Shown here one piece after another: positions 35,121 through 45,718 of a stretch of DNA of 64,000 nt (position 1 is the stretch's first letter; every line of letters begins with the position of its first letter). The notes beneath the pieces were generated by a model, which was not told where the DNA came from, searched no databases, and saw only the letters and a program-made list of their open reading frames with translations. The DNA comes from Defluviitaleaceae bacterium. Lineage in GTDB: Bacteria > Bacillota > Clostridia > Lachnospirales > WQUN01. Location of the stretch: assembly GCA_009780185.1 (NCBI GenBank), contig WRAN01000003.1:161777-225776 (forward strand), written 5' to 3'. Both the position numbers and the translations under genes were made by a program.

Positions 35121-36038
35121 TTGATAGCTCGGTCATTTAAGACGGCGGTGCGCTGCCGTACTTTGTTTCTTATGCTACTTCCGGCCTTTGTTCTTGTTAT
35201 CGTCTTTAGCTATATCCCTATGGCTGGTATTGCTATGGCATTTCAGCAGTTTAGGTATGGACATGGGTTCTTTGGCAGCCCTTGGGTAGGGCTTGCCAAT
35301 TTTCGGTTCTTCTTTAGTTCCGGAATGGCTTGGCGGGTCACTCGTAATACTTTTCTTTATAATATCGCCTTTCTTATTTTAAATACCACTGTCCAGATTA
35401 CTGTGGCTATTATGATTAGCGAAATCGGCTCTAAGTGGTTTAAGCGGGTTACCCAGACCTGCTTACTACTGCCTCATTTTATTTCTTGGGTAGTGGTGTC
35501 TTCTATGGCTTATGGGCTGTTTAATTTTGAAAACGGTCTGATTAACAATACCCTTGCGGTGTTTGGGGGGAACCCTATTGATGTATATGGTAATCCTCGG
35601 GCATGGATATTTATTCTGCCTCTTGTAAACCTTTGGAAGGCTGTGGGTTTTGGCTCAATTATTTATATGGCGGCGATTGCGGGGCTTGATGCGGAGCTTA
35701 AAGACTCTGCCGAGGTTGATGGGGCTAATATCTTCCAGCGGATTTGGCATATAACATTGCCGGGGATTATTCCTACTATTCTTATACTTACGCTATTGGC
35801 TATCGGGCAGATTTTCCGTGGGAATTTCCAGCTTTTCTTCCAGATGGTTGGGGATAATGGGCTTCTTTTACCTACTACGGATATCATTGATACTTATGTG
35901 TTTAGATCTTTGCGTTTTACGCCAGAGCTGGGTATGCCTGCGGCGGCAGGGCTTTATCAGTCAGCTATGAGCTTTGTCACGATTATGCTTACCAATTATC
36001 TTGTGCGCTGCGTAGATAAAGACTACGCGCTATTTTAG
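35121..36038 (+). CDS. Sugar ABC transporter permease, LplB type
   Basis: The 305 residues have six predicted membrane helices and the inner-membrane EAA loop (AAIAGLDAELKDSAEVDGANIFQR split across the usual site). The N-terminus, LPAFVLVIVFSYIPM, is typical of LplB permeases. The start is TTG 35121, with AAGGAGGGAG before it. It pairs with the next permease and the lipoprotein binding protein. No ATPase gene is in the window, so it presumably uses a shared MsmX-like ATPase elsewhere. Confidence 0.93.
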   Translation: MIARSFKTAVRCRTLFLMLLPAFVLVIVFSYIPMAGIAMAFQQFRYGHGFFGSPWVGLANFRFFFSSGMAWRVTRNTFLYNIAFLILNTTVQITVAIMISEIGSKWFKRVTQTCLLLPHFISWVVVSSMAYGLFNFENGLINNTLAVFGGNPIDVYGNPRAWIFILPLVNLWKAVGFGSIIYMAAIAGLDAELKDSAEVDGANIFQRIWHITLPGIIPTILILTLLAIGQIFRGNFQLFFQMVGDNGLLLPTTDIIDTYVFRSLRFTPELGMPAAAGLYQSAMSFVTIMLTNYLVRCVDKDYALF

Positions 36039-36046
36039 GGGGGGCT

Positions 36047-36958
36047 ATGATGGCAAAAGCAAAACGCTCCAAAGGCCGGGAATATTCTGCTGACCGTATT
36101 ACTTTTCTTGCGTTTAGTTACACGGTTATTACCCTTCTTACCATTGCTTGTTTGATACCCTTTTTGATGATTATATCTTCATCTTTTACATCCGAACGGT
36201 CAATTCTTATTTACGGGTACTCGTTATGGCCTCGTGATTTTTCTCTGGAGAGTTATCGGCTATCCTTGGCCAACCCTAATGTTATCCTGCGGGCCTATTG
36301 GAATACCATTGTGGTTACTGTTGTAGGTACGGTGTTTGGGGTTTTTGTTAATAGTATGGCGGGGTATGTGCTTACTCGTAAGGATTTCCCTTGGCGTAAT
36401 CTTTTTGCTTATTTCTTTTTCTTTACCACTCTTTTTTCCGGTGGACTTGTGCCTTACTTTATCTTAGTAAGTAATACATTAGGGCTTAGAAATAATCTAC
36501 TTGCGCTTATTTTGCCTGGGGCTGTTTCTGTGTGGAATATGCTGCTGGTTAAGGGCTTCATGTCTGGGATTCCATTTGAGATTACTGAGTCTGCTAAGAT
36601 GGATGGTGCAGGGGATTTTACGGTTTATCTGCGGTTTATTATGCCGTTGGCTAAGCCTGTAATTGCAACTATTGCGCTGTTTTCGGCGCTGGCGTTTTGG
36701 AATGACTGGTTTAATACTATGTTGTTTATTACAGATGAGCGGCTGTTTACTCTGCAATATTTCTTACAGCGCCTGCTTTCTAGTGTGCGTAATATCCGGG
36801 CTATTATGGATGAGGCTGGGGTGGATATTCCTACATTGCCTGTCCAGTCTATGAAGATGTCTCTTACTATTATTGTTACCGGTCCTATTATTTTCTTGTA
36901 TCCGTTTATACAGCGGTACTTTATTCAAGGCCTTACTTTAGGGTCCGTTAAGGGATAG
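36047..36958 (+). CDS. Sugar ABC transporter permease, LplC type
   Basis: The 303 residues have six predicted membrane helices and the coupling loop EITESAKMDGAGDFTVYLR. It is the second, MalG-like permease of the importer (start DRITFLAFSYTVITLLTIACL). Two ATGs (36047 and 36050) follow a run of seven Gs; the second has the better spacing. It is 8 bases from the first permease and in the same operon. It would import an oligosaccharide, probably rhamnose- or arabinose-containing, judging by the hydrolases around it. Confidence 0.93.
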   Translation: MMAKAKRSKGREYSADRITFLAFSYTVITLLTIACLIPFLMIISSSFTSERSILIYGYSLWPRDFSLESYRLSLANPNVILRAYWNTIVVTVVGTVFGVFVNSMAGYVLTRKDFPWRNLFAYFFFFTTLFSGGLVPYFILVSNTLGLRNNLLALILPGAVSVWNMLLVKGFMSGIPFEITESAKMDGAGDFTVYLRFIMPLAKPVIATIALFSALAFWNDWFNTMLFITDERLFTLQYFLQRLLSSVRNIRAIMDEAGVDIPTLPVQSMKMSLTIIVTGPIIFLYPFIQRYFIQGLTLGSVKG

Positions 36959-36988
36959 GCCCTTTACGGCAATCTATAATATGAAATC

Positions 36989-37006
36989 TTTTGCCTGACG
37001 GCAAAA
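36989..37006 (+). other. Small hairpin between permease and binding-protein genes
   Basis: TTTTGCC-TGAC-GGCAAAA forms a 7-bp stem with no T-run behind it. It is likely an mRNA processing or stability element that lets the binding protein be made in excess. Confidence 0.45.
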
Positions 37007-37024
37007 TGATTGGGAGGTTAATTT

Positions 37025-38620
37025 ATGAGAAAATTGCAATTATTGTTATTGGCAGTTTTGCTGCTGGCCTTTGTTGCGGCTTGCTCCAGGGACGATGCTC
37101 CGCCTGAAGTAGCGCCGCCAGCGGATCCAACTCCTGAAGCTACGGTTCCTGCTGACCCTGACCCAGTAGATGACGAAGAAGACATTGATCCAGATGCTAT
37201 TGATATTTCCGAGTTTGTAGAGCTTCATATGCTGCTTTTAGGTGACAGACCTGGCGATTTGGACTTGGTTTTAGAAGAAATCAACACCCATCTTAGAGCG
37301 AATATTAACGCTGAAATAGATATTTCACTTATATCCCTCGCGGATCACACCACTATGTACTCTTTAAGGCTTGCAAGTGGTGAAGTTATTGACATCATTT
37401 ATACATCTTCATGGGCTCACTATCCTCAGGAAGCCGTGCGGGGAGCCTTTAGGGAGCTTACTCGCGAAACCATTAGCAGATATATGCCGCTAACCTATGC
37501 ACAACAGCCATGGCGCTCTTTTGAGCAGGCACGTATCCAGGGTAGGATTTACATGGTTCCGGCAAACTCTGCTCCCCTTCAAGGCCATGTAACCCTTGTA
37601 AGAGAAGATATTCGTATTGCCCATGATCTTCCCGAGGTTGTGGATTTTGAAACCTTTGAACTATATCTGGAAACCATTGCAAGAGATGAACCCGGGGTTT
37701 TTGCCCATCATAGTAGCCAAAATAATGATATCCTTCGCGGACTAATCTTTAACACCGGCAATAATATTATCTCCCTGCCGGGAGCCGCCAACTTTGCCGC
37801 AATGCGCTTTACTTATGGCATGACTCCTTCCTCCGCGGATATTTACTGGATGCCTGATATGCCGGAATACCGCGAGTTTGCTCTTCTTATGAATGACTGG
37901 GCAGACAGAGGATTCTGGTCACGTTCTGCGCCGGCGGATTCAACAATGCCACGAGATGCTTTTGAAAACCTAACCTCTGGTACGTTTGTCCATAACTCTG
38001 GCACTGTTGGCGTTTTGGGTAATCTTCTTGGGGCGCGGGATATTGATACGTTGGCTGTGGATATCTTCCCAGATGCTTATCGCTTCTTTGGGGTATATAC
38101 CGGCGATGGTATGGCCATTCCTATGAGTAGTGTCAATTGGCAAAGGGCTATGATGGCTTTGGATCAATTGAAGTTTGACTATGATACTTTTGCCGCTTTC
38201 CGCTGGGGCGTTGAAGGCACTCACTGGACTGCGGTTGGAGATAGATATTTCAGGATTGATAATCCAGAAGCCCAGGCTCGCTATGTATTTGGCGGTATCT
38301 CTTGGGGTATCAGGAACTCTATTTTCGAGCGTACCAATATAGAGGCTTTTAGGTCTTCCACAGAGATTTTTGCCACTTGGACTGATAATAGGGCTGTATA
38401 TTCTCCTGTTGATGCCTTTGTATTTGATGCAACATCTGTGCAAACCGAAATGGCCAACCTCACCAATGCAACCGCAAGACATCAGGCCATCCTTGATTTG
38501 GGATTGGTTAGCGATGTTGACGCTGCAATTGCTGCCTTTAGAGCCGATGCAGAGGGCGCTGGGCTTGAAGTAATAATGGAAGAGCTTCGCCGTCAGCTTG
38601 ATGAATATTTTGCACAATGA
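37025..38620 (+). CDS. Extracellular sugar-binding lipoprotein
   Basis: The 531 residues start with a lipoprotein signal (LLLAFVAACS, lipobox Cys about residue 20). An acidic, Pro-rich linker of about 40 residues and a periplasmic-binding-type two-lobe domain follow. The size and the operon place fit the LipO/LplA-type binding proteins that go with LplB/LplC permeases. GGGAGG precedes ATG 37025. The receptor would capture the glycan fragment at the membrane and hand it to the permeases. Confidence 0.9.
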   Translation: MRKLQLLLLAVLLLAFVAACSRDDAPPEVAPPADPTPEATVPADPDPVDDEEDIDPDAIDISEFVELHMLLLGDRPGDLDLVLEEINTHLRANINAEIDISLISLADHTTMYSLRLASGEVIDIIYTSSWAHYPQEAVRGAFRELTRETISRYMPLTYAQQPWRSFEQARIQGRIYMVPANSAPLQGHVTLVREDIRIAHDLPEVVDFETFELYLETIARDEPGVFAHHSSQNNDILRGLIFNTGNNIISLPGAANFAAMRFTYGMTPSSADIYWMPDMPEYREFALLMNDWADRGFWSRSAPADSTMPRDAFENLTSGTFVHNSGTVGVLGNLLGARDIDTLAVDIFPDAYRFFGVYTGDGMAIPMSSVNWQRAMMALDQLKFDYDTFAAFRWGVEGTHWTAVGDRYFRIDNPEAQARYVFGGISWGIRNSIFERTNIEAFRSSTEIFATWTDNRAVYSPVDAFVFDATSVQTEMANLTNATARHQAILDLGLVSDVDAAIAAFRADAEGAGLEVIMEELRRQLDEYFAQ

Positions 38621-39609
38621 TGATTAGCCAGATTGATATGAACCGCGTTTATAACGCTATGAAGACCCCCAATAAGCTTGGGTTTGTGCTGCATGGCGGG
38701 GATGAAGCGGAAATTGATTGTTGCTCGTTGTTTCGTGTAAAAGATGAATGGCGCATGTTTTATTCACGCCATCCGCGTTCGGCCCCTGAGGAGACTCAGG
38801 GGTACGAAACGTGGATGGCCAGAAGCGCCAACCTTATAAAATGGGAGCCTATGGGGCCGGTGTTGCCCCAGGTATTTCATGGCTGGGATGCGCTTCAAGC
38901 CGATGGTGGCATTGCCCTGCTTGACCCACGCTGGGAAGGATCATACGAACCCGGGACCTATAATAGCCGATATTGGATGACCTATTTCGGCAATGATTTA
39001 CCGGGGTATGAACCTGATCCGCTGTGTATTGGAGTGGCAAGTGCCACATCTTTAGACGGCGTTTGGACACGGCATCCAAAACCTGTTTTATCGTGGAATG
39101 ACCCCGATGTACGCGATTTCGAGCGCAAAACCCTATATAAAAGTTTCGTGATAAGGGATGTAGATAAATCTCTTGGGGCAGAATTTATTATGTATTACAA
39201 CGCCAAAGGAATGGAGTTTTCTATTGAGAAGATAGGTATAGCCATTTCTGATGATATGATTAATTGGCGGCGTTATGGCGGCGGCTTTGTTGTAGAAAGC
39301 GGACTGCCCGATACCGCATGGCATATAGCCGGAGATCCGCAAATTATCCGTTTTGAGGATATGTGGGTTATGCATTTTTTTGTGGCTCATTCTTTTGGGG
39401 GGAAACCTACAGGGTATGATACCTTTGCGGTGAGCCGTGATTTATTAAACTGGACACGGTGGGAAGGTGAGCCGCTGATTTCATCATCCACACCGGAAGA
39501 TGAAGTCTTTGCCCATAAGCCCTTTGTGGTTAATTGGCAGGGCAAGGTTTATCATTTTTATTGTGCAGTGGGCTCTAAAGGGCGCGGGCTTGCCCTTGCG
39601 ACTTCGTAA
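38617..39609 (+). CDS. GH43-like five-bladed beta-propeller glycosidase
   Basis: The 330 residues show repeated propeller blades of the GH43/GH62/GH32 clan: CCSLFRVKDEWRMFYSR, GVASATSLDGVWTRH, IAISDDMINWRRYGGG and FAVSRDLLNWTRWEGE. There is no signal peptide. Acid residues at the blade centres are present (AEIDCC, HAGDPQ-type turn), but I could not assign the catalytic triad with certainty. The ATG overlaps the binding-protein stop (ATGA). The likely role is removal of arabinose or a similar sugar, and the specificity is unknown. Confidence 0.7.
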   Translation: MMISQIDMNRVYNAMKTPNKLGFVLHGGDEAEIDCCSLFRVKDEWRMFYSRHPRSAPEETQGYETWMARSANLIKWEPMGPVLPQVFHGWDALQADGGIALLDPRWEGSYEPGTYNSRYWMTYFGNDLPGYEPDPLCIGVASATSLDGVWTRHPKPVLSWNDPDVRDFERKTLYKSFVIRDVDKSLGAEFIMYYNAKGMEFSIEKIGIAISDDMINWRRYGGGFVVESGLPDTAWHIAGDPQIIRFEDMWVMHFFVAHSFGGKPTGYDTFAVSRDLLNWTRWEGEPLISSSTPEDEVFAHKPFVVNWQGKVYHFYCAVGSKGRGLALATS

Positions 39610-39634
39610 AATAATTTGTGGAAAGGCTGATTGT

Positions 39635-42600
39635 ATGCTTTATCCAAAAAAATCAGAGCCTCATTTAACCGAGGCTTTATTTTTTGCCCCAGGTGCGGAA
39701 TATCGTGGAGCGCCTTTTTGGGCGTGGAATTGTAAGCTAGATGAGGAACAACTGCTTAGACAAATAGAGCAGCTAAAGGCAATGGGTCTTGGAGGTTTTA
39801 TGATCCATGCCCGTAATGGGCTGGCTACGGAATATATGGGCGAGGAGTTTATGAGCCTGGTAAAAGCCTGTGTGGATAAGGGTAAACAGGAAAATATGCT
39901 AACATGGCTCTATGATGAGGATAGATATCCGTCCGGCTCAGCCGGGGGCTTGGTGACCAAAAACCCTGCCCACGCGGTTAAATATCTGCTGTTTACACCT
40001 TATGCCTATGGTGAAAAACCTTATGAAGAAGTGGTGCCCGGAGGGCGCAGCAAAAATCGCGTGCAGCGCCATGAAAATGGAACTTTCCTGGCGGCATACT
40101 CTGTCAGCTTAGATGAAAAGGGTTATCTCACCGGGTATCACAGGCTTGCCGAGGGGGAAAAGGCCGAAACTACCTGGTATGCGTATCTAGAATCTTCCGC
40201 GCCTGAGAGCTGGTTTAATAATCACCCCTATGCGGACTTAATGAGTAAAGAAGCCACAGCGGAGTTTATTAAAGTGACTCATCAGCGGTACTTGCAGGCG
40301 GTTGGGGATGATTTTGGAGGTGCTGTTCCTGCTATTTTTACCGATGAGCCTCATACTTCCCCTAAGCGCTGCTTCCGTACCGCTCTTACTTGTGATGATA
40401 TTTCCATGCCTTTCACCACTGATTTTCCTGATACATTTTTAGAAACTTACGGCTATGATATTTTGGATAAAATCCCGGAAATATTTTGGGAGTTGCCGGG
40501 TGGTGCGTTATCTCAAGCTAGGTATCATTTCCATGACCATATAGGTGAGCGCTTTGTTTCCGGGTTTATTGCTCCGCTAGGAAAGTGGTGCCAGGAGCAT
40601 AACATTATGCTAACGGGGCATCTTCTTAGCGAGCGTTATATGCTGGGGCAGACCTTTGCAATGAGTGAGGCTATGCGCTCCTATCCTCATTTTCAGCTTC
40701 CCGGTATTGATATACTTACAGATAACCGTGAATATACCACCGCAAAGCAGACCCAGTCTGTTGTACGGCAAGACGGCCGGGACGGTATGATTAGCGAGCT
40801 TTACGGGGTTACCAACTGGGATTATGATTTTAGAGGGCATAAGCTTCAAGGAGACTGGCAAGCCGCTATGGGGGTAACAACAAGGGTGCATCATCTTACA
40901 TGGGTGTCCATGGAAGGAGAGGCAAAGCGGGATTATCCGGCCTCTATTGGATATCAGTCTCCTTGGTATAAAGAGTATCCTGTGGTTGAAGATTATTTTG
41001 CACGGCTTAACACTGCCCTTACCCGTGGTAAGGCTGTTTGCCGAATTGGGGTAATCCATCCTATAGAAAGCTATTGGCTGCGCTTTGGCCCACAGGAGCA
41101 TACCGGAGCCGAGCGTCAGGCCATGGAAGATGTTTTTCAGTCATTACCGGAATGGCTTTTGTATGCACAGCTTGATTTTGATTATATTTGCGAAAGCATC
41201 TTGCCCAGTCAATGTGAAAAAGGCAGTGCGCCTTTGCAGGTTGGGCAAATGGCCTATGATGTAGTTTTAGTGCCTAGTTGCATTACCCTGCGCTCTTCAA
41301 CAGTAGAGAGGCTCGAGGCTTTTGCTGCCGCCGGAGGGAATCTTATATTTAGCGGTGCTTTGCCAACCCATGTGGATGGATTGCCCTCTGATAGGGTGAA
41401 AGGCAAAGTCATACCTCACACGATTACAGATATCTTGCAAGCCTTAGAGCCTTTCAGGGAAGTGAATATACTCTCATTACGTGACGGGATGCGCCCCAAA
41501 AAGATACTTCATCAATTGCGGCAGGATGGGGATAGCCGATGGCTGTTTATATGTAATGGGGACAAGCCGGCAAATCCGGATATCACTACAAAGGATACTC
41601 TGCGTATTACCCTGAAAGGGCAGTGGGATATCACAGAGTATGATGCTATTACAGGCCGCACTTTTGAGGTATCGGCTGAGAGTGGTGTTTTTGAAAAAGA
41701 CTTCTATCCACATGATAGCCTGCTACTGTATATGAAACCTAGCCTTGGGGCAGAAAAGAGTGAACCTTTACCCAAAAAAACAATCCAAACTGCATATATC
41801 CAAACACCTCTTGCCGTTCCTATTACCTTGTCTGAACCCAATGTGCTACTACTAGACTACGCCCAGCACGCTATAAATGATGAGCCATGGCAGCCGGAGG
41901 AAGAAATCCTTCGCGTAGATGCGGCGCTGCGTAAGCGCTTTAACTGGGATGCGCGAGATGGCCGCCTTTGCCAACCCTATGCAATCCCGGTAACGGAAAA
42001 ATATGAGCATAACTTGCGGCTCCGCTTCATTATAAATAGCGATATCCATGTGGCCACTCCCAAGCTGGCTTTGGAGCGTGCCCAGGATTGCAAAATCATT
42101 TTAAATAACCAGCCTGTGGAGCCCGTTGTAATTGGGTGGTACACAGATGAAAGCATAACTACTATAGCCCTTCCTTCAATAAGTCCCGGAGAAAATATTC
42201 TTGAGCTTATTGTCCCTATAGGGCGCAGGCTTGGGGCGGAGTGGTGTTACTTGCTTGGTGATTTTGGAGTGCAAGTGGCGGGTGCTAAAACCCGGATTAT
42301 TGCCCCTGTACGGGAGCTATCCTTTGGGGATTACACCACCCAGGGGTTACCGTTTTACGGCGGTAATGTAACCTATCATATGAAGGTCACTGCACAGGAA
42401 ATGATAAAAGTAACCGCCTCTCATTTCCGCAATCCATTGCTGGCTGTTGATGTAGATGGAAAGCGAGCCGGGATTATTGCATGGGCGCCTTATAGCCTGG
42501 AGATTCCTGTATCCCCAGGAGAGCACACTGTGGATATTACTGCATTTGGCAACAGGATAAATACTTTCGGTAGCGTCCATAATTGCGATAAGGCACATTT

Positions 42601-42724
42601 CTTCTTCGGTCCGGAATCTTGGCGTACTACTGGTCTGGCCTGGAGCCGAGAATATCAGTTAAAGCCTACAGGCATTTTGGTTTCACCAATAATTGAGACA
42701 GGAGTGAATACATGGAGCGATTAA
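39635..42724 (+). CDS. Large GH106-like glycoside hydrolase
   Basis: The 1029 residues lack a signal peptide. The N-terminal barrel (GAPFWAWNCKLDEEQLLRQI, GGFMIHARNGLATEYMG, WLYDEDRYPSGSAGG) and FTDEPHTSP match GH106-like proteins. The C-terminal third has jelly-roll, galactose-binding-like domains. GH106 members hydrolyse alpha-L-rhamnosides, including those in rhamnogalacturonan. I use ATG 39635 (GAAAGGCTG upstream) since the longer frame overlaps the GH43-like gene. It has the same general plan as the product of 26353-28764 but is longer by about 225 residues. Confidence 0.72.
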   Translation: MLYPKKSEPHLTEALFFAPGAEYRGAPFWAWNCKLDEEQLLRQIEQLKAMGLGGFMIHARNGLATEYMGEEFMSLVKACVDKGKQENMLTWLYDEDRYPSGSAGGLVTKNPAHAVKYLLFTPYAYGEKPYEEVVPGGRSKNRVQRHENGTFLAAYSVSLDEKGYLTGYHRLAEGEKAETTWYAYLESSAPESWFNNHPYADLMSKEATAEFIKVTHQRYLQAVGDDFGGAVPAIFTDEPHTSPKRCFRTALTCDDISMPFTTDFPDTFLETYGYDILDKIPEIFWELPGGALSQARYHFHDHIGERFVSGFIAPLGKWCQEHNIMLTGHLLSERYMLGQTFAMSEAMRSYPHFQLPGIDILTDNREYTTAKQTQSVVRQDGRDGMISELYGVTNWDYDFRGHKLQGDWQAAMGVTTRVHHLTWVSMEGEAKRDYPASIGYQSPWYKEYPVVEDYFARLNTALTRGKAVCRIGVIHPIESYWLRFGPQEHTGAERQAMEDVFQSLPEWLLYAQLDFDYICESILPSQCEKGSAPLQVGQMAYDVVLVPSCITLRSSTVERLEAFAAAGGNLIFSGALPTHVDGLPSDRVKGKVIPHTITDILQALEPFREVNILSLRDGMRPKKILHQLRQDGDSRWLFICNGDKPANPDITTKDTLRITLKGQWDITEYDAITGRTFEVSAESGVFEKDFYPHDSLLLYMKPSLGAEKSEPLPKKTIQTAYIQTPLAVPITLSEPNVLLLDYAQHAINDEPWQPEEEILRVDAALRKRFNWDARDGRLCQPYAIPVTEKYEHNLRLRFIINSDIHVATPKLALERAQDCKIILNNQPVEPVVIGWYTDESITTIALPSISPGENILELIVPIGRRLGAEWCYLLGDFGVQVAGAKTRIIAPVRELSFGDYTTQGLPFYGGNVTYHMKVTAQEMIKVTASHFRNPLLAVDVDGKRAGIIAWAPYSLEIPVSPGEHTVDITAFGNRINTFGSVHNCDKAHFFFGPESWRTTGLAWSREYQLKPTGILVSPIIETGVNTWSD

Positions 42725-45717
42725 TCAAAGACTTTCCACTAAGGCACGGAAGGAAACACCTGCTGGATATCAAATGGTATAAGCAAGCCCAGGCAACCGG
42801 GGCAACCCAAGAGGCTGGAGCAGCCATGCCGGAATACGGTTGGAGCCAAAGCGCGTCCACAGAAGCCAGCCTTACTCTTACAGGTAATTTCACTATTCCG
42901 GCGGATGCCACTGGGTGCTTTTATCTTCGCTTAGATAGCGTAGGTTGTCACGCAAAACTATGGCTTAATGGCAAAGAAGCCGCTACCCATATCGGTAGTC
43001 ACACCGTATGGGAGGTTCCCCTAGATGCCAAACCAGGCCAGCAGGTGGATATTAAACTGGAACTGGAAAACGGCGAAAATCTTTTCAGCCCATACCAAGT
43101 AGCTGGAATCCTTAGAGGCTTATACTTTGTGGAAGCCCCTAAAGACAGTGCTTTGCTGGTCAACGCCTATGCCAAAGACAGTAAAGGCATAATGGAACTG
43201 GCATACGCCCCTGGACTCCAAGAAGTTGTAGAGCTATATGACGTAAAGGGTGAGAAAATAGGCCAGTGGCCCTTATCCTCCAAGATAGAAAATCTAGATA
43301 TAGCGCTTTGGGACGCAGAGCATCCAAATCTATACACCCTAAAAATAGGCAAGCTAGAAAAAAAGATAGGTTTTGCCGAAGTCACAATGGCCGACCCGCA
43401 AATCCTATGGAATGGAAAGCCGCTAAAGCTGCGAGGCATTAACTACCGTGAGCCGCTGCCAATAGAAGGCCATGACATCAAAGCCGACCTTATAAAATTA
43501 AAACAAGCCAATATCAACTTCCTAAGAAGTATGTATTACCCCTATACCGAGGAGCTATTAAGCCTATGCGACGAAATGGGCTTCTATGTAGAACAATGCG
43601 CCCCATTCCAAGATGTAGGCCAAGGGATTGCCCATACCCAAAATGCCCCGGCAGAGGCGGCAGGCTTCCTTAGCCAGTTTGCCGAAATGCTGCGAGACGG
43701 TATCTCTCATCCCTCAGTGGCTATATGGTTCTTAGGTGGCGACGCTTCATGGGGCAGTAATTTCCGCAATTGTTATCGCCTTGCAAAAGAAATCGACCCA
43801 CGTCGCCCGGTCAACTTTTTCCACCCAATGACAGTACCGGAAGAAGAGCCGGAAATGGATATCTGGAGCGTATCATTCGTAGACTGGCGGCAGCCTATGG
43901 ATGAGCACTACGACCAGATGGTTATCTTCCATACCCAAGGGGCAGACAATGAAATCGGCTACGAAGTAGGAGGCGCACCTGATAGCAACAAGCCTGTACT
44001 CCATCATATATTTGCACCCCCCGCGGTATATAACCGGGATGAATACGAAAAAGATTATGGCATACGGGAATTTTGGGGCCAAGGGATCAAGCGCTTCTGG
44101 GATAAAATGTGGTCAACCAAAGGTTGCCTAGGAGGCGCGATTTTGGCGGCAACAGACGAAGACGGTACATTCTCACCCCGCCTAGAAAAATTCAACTGGG
44201 GAATACTCGATGCCCAGCACAACCCAAAACCGGAATACCACCATGTACGTATGGCCTATGCCCCTGTAGTTGTGGAAAGCGTTATCGGGCCAGAAATCAA
44301 AATCCGCAACAGGTACTGCCATACAGACTTATCAGAGATTAACTGCCACTGGGAAGCGGGAGAGGAAAGTGGAATATTAAAGCTTTCAGCCGAACCCGGT
44401 GGGCTTGCTATATTCACAATACCGGCTAAAGATAATATTTCCTTATTTATAGGGGAGCATAAAATCATTCTAAATACTAAACCTCCCCTTCCGAAACAAG
44501 AAAAGAAAGTCAACAATGGCGGGAAATATAAGATTGTAAACTCATCTGCTAGGTTCATCTTTATGCATAACGACCTTTACAGCTTTGCATTTTCTAGTGG
44601 TCTTCTGTATCAAGCTTCAATAAAGGGGAAGGACATAGTATCAGGCCCCTACCTCCAAGCTACCAGGCTAACCCTGGAAGAATGGAACGGTATAGTCGAA
44701 AATATCACCATAACCAATGACTCCGCTCACGTCATCCTAGTAGGTGCATACGGGGATGTATGCCGTGTAAAATTCGATATTTTAATAGGAAACGACGGTA
44801 CAATAAGCACTACCGCCGATATTCTGTCTCTAAATAAACCCATGCCTCACTCAGTAAAAGCCGGAGTAGGGGTAGATCCTGGCGGCCTTAACGAGTGGGG
44901 GATAGCCTGGCAGGTTGGCCCTGGAAGCGAAAGCCTATATTGGCACCGCAATGCCCTATGGGACTGGTACCCAGAAGATCATATTGGCCGCCCAGTAGGA
45001 GAGGCAAAGCGTGGAAATTTAAAAGACTTCACGTCAATGAAGCATCATATAAACCGCGCAAGGCTTTCTTATCAAAACATGGGCATAGAAATATACAACG
45101 ACGATGAGGATATTTCCATTAGATTAGAAGAGGACGATGAGCTATTAAATGTATTCGACGATAGAGAAGAAGAAATAATCTACACCGGTCACTGGCATAA
45201 AATGGACGATTACTGTGGTAACTTCAAAGGTACAGAATCCCTTTCCGATGAACCAGGAGCAACCGCTACCTTTAACTTCACCGGGACGGGGGTACGAGTA
45301 TACGGCCCCAAGGACTTCCTTTACGGGGAAGGTGAAGTCAATCTAGATGGTGGCAAGGCAGTACCGTTTTGCCAATACATGGACAAGGTGGATATCCCAG
45401 GAGCCAGTCGGGGATACGAGAAGCGCTATAACCAGCTTCTATTTGAAGCTCGTGACTTGGCTGACGGACCACATACTTTGTGTATCACCGTAAAAGGCAA
45501 AGCCCCAGCCGGTGCCCAGGGCTGTTATGTATCTATAGACCGTATCGTAGTGGAAAAATCCGGCGAGGATAGGCCGGTCCGGTTAGTGTTAAACCGGGAC
45601 TTTAACTACTGCCGCCTGGTAAGAGGCAACTATATGCGCCCACCTGTGCTATTCGATGTAGGCAGCAGTATAAGCGCCACAATTCGCTTGTATGCCGACG
45701 AAGGAGGCCAAAAATAA
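42712..45717 (+). CDS. GH2-family protein lacking both catalytic glutamates (probable pseudoenzyme)
   Basis: The 1001 residues have the GH2 plan: sugar-binding jelly-roll, Ig-like domain, barrel (about 225-500), then a C-terminal beta region shared with the next gene. In its paralogue the acid/base motif is LCNES; here the same place reads LGGDA (Asp344), and the nucleophile motif HDEFAH is replaced by HHIFAP (Ile433). The usual His in RTSHYP is also changed (RSMYYP). Hydrolysis by the normal GH2 mechanism is therefore unlikely. It overlaps the GH106-like gene by 13 bases. It may bind sugar, form a heteromer with its paralogue, or use another mechanism. Confidence 0.82.
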   Translation: MERLIKDFPLRHGRKHLLDIKWYKQAQATGATQEAGAAMPEYGWSQSASTEASLTLTGNFTIPADATGCFYLRLDSVGCHAKLWLNGKEAATHIGSHTVWEVPLDAKPGQQVDIKLELENGENLFSPYQVAGILRGLYFVEAPKDSALLVNAYAKDSKGIMELAYAPGLQEVVELYDVKGEKIGQWPLSSKIENLDIALWDAEHPNLYTLKIGKLEKKIGFAEVTMADPQILWNGKPLKLRGINYREPLPIEGHDIKADLIKLKQANINFLRSMYYPYTEELLSLCDEMGFYVEQCAPFQDVGQGIAHTQNAPAEAAGFLSQFAEMLRDGISHPSVAIWFLGGDASWGSNFRNCYRLAKEIDPRRPVNFFHPMTVPEEEPEMDIWSVSFVDWRQPMDEHYDQMVIFHTQGADNEIGYEVGGAPDSNKPVLHHIFAPPAVYNRDEYEKDYGIREFWGQGIKRFWDKMWSTKGCLGGAILAATDEDGTFSPRLEKFNWGILDAQHNPKPEYHHVRMAYAPVVVESVIGPEIKIRNRYCHTDLSEINCHWEAGEESGILKLSAEPGGLAIFTIPAKDNISLFIGEHKIILNTKPPLPKQEKKVNNGGKYKIVNSSARFIFMHNDLYSFAFSSGLLYQASIKGKDIVSGPYLQATRLTLEEWNGIVENITITNDSAHVILVGAYGDVCRVKFDILIGNDGTISTTADILSLNKPMPHSVKAGVGVDPGGLNEWGIAWQVGPGSESLYWHRNALWDWYPEDHIGRPVGEAKRGNLKDFTSMKHHINRARLSYQNMGIEIYNDDEDISIRLEEDDELLNVFDDREEEIIYTGHWHKMDDYCGNFKGTESLSDEPGATATFNFTGTGVRVYGPKDFLYGEGEVNLDGGKAVPFCQYMDKVDIPGASRGYEKRYNQLLFEARDLADGPHTLCITVKGKAPAGAQGCYVSIDRIVVEKSGEDRPVRLVLNRDFNYCRLVRGNYMRPPVLFDVGSSISATIRLYADEGGQK

Positions 45718-45718
45718 T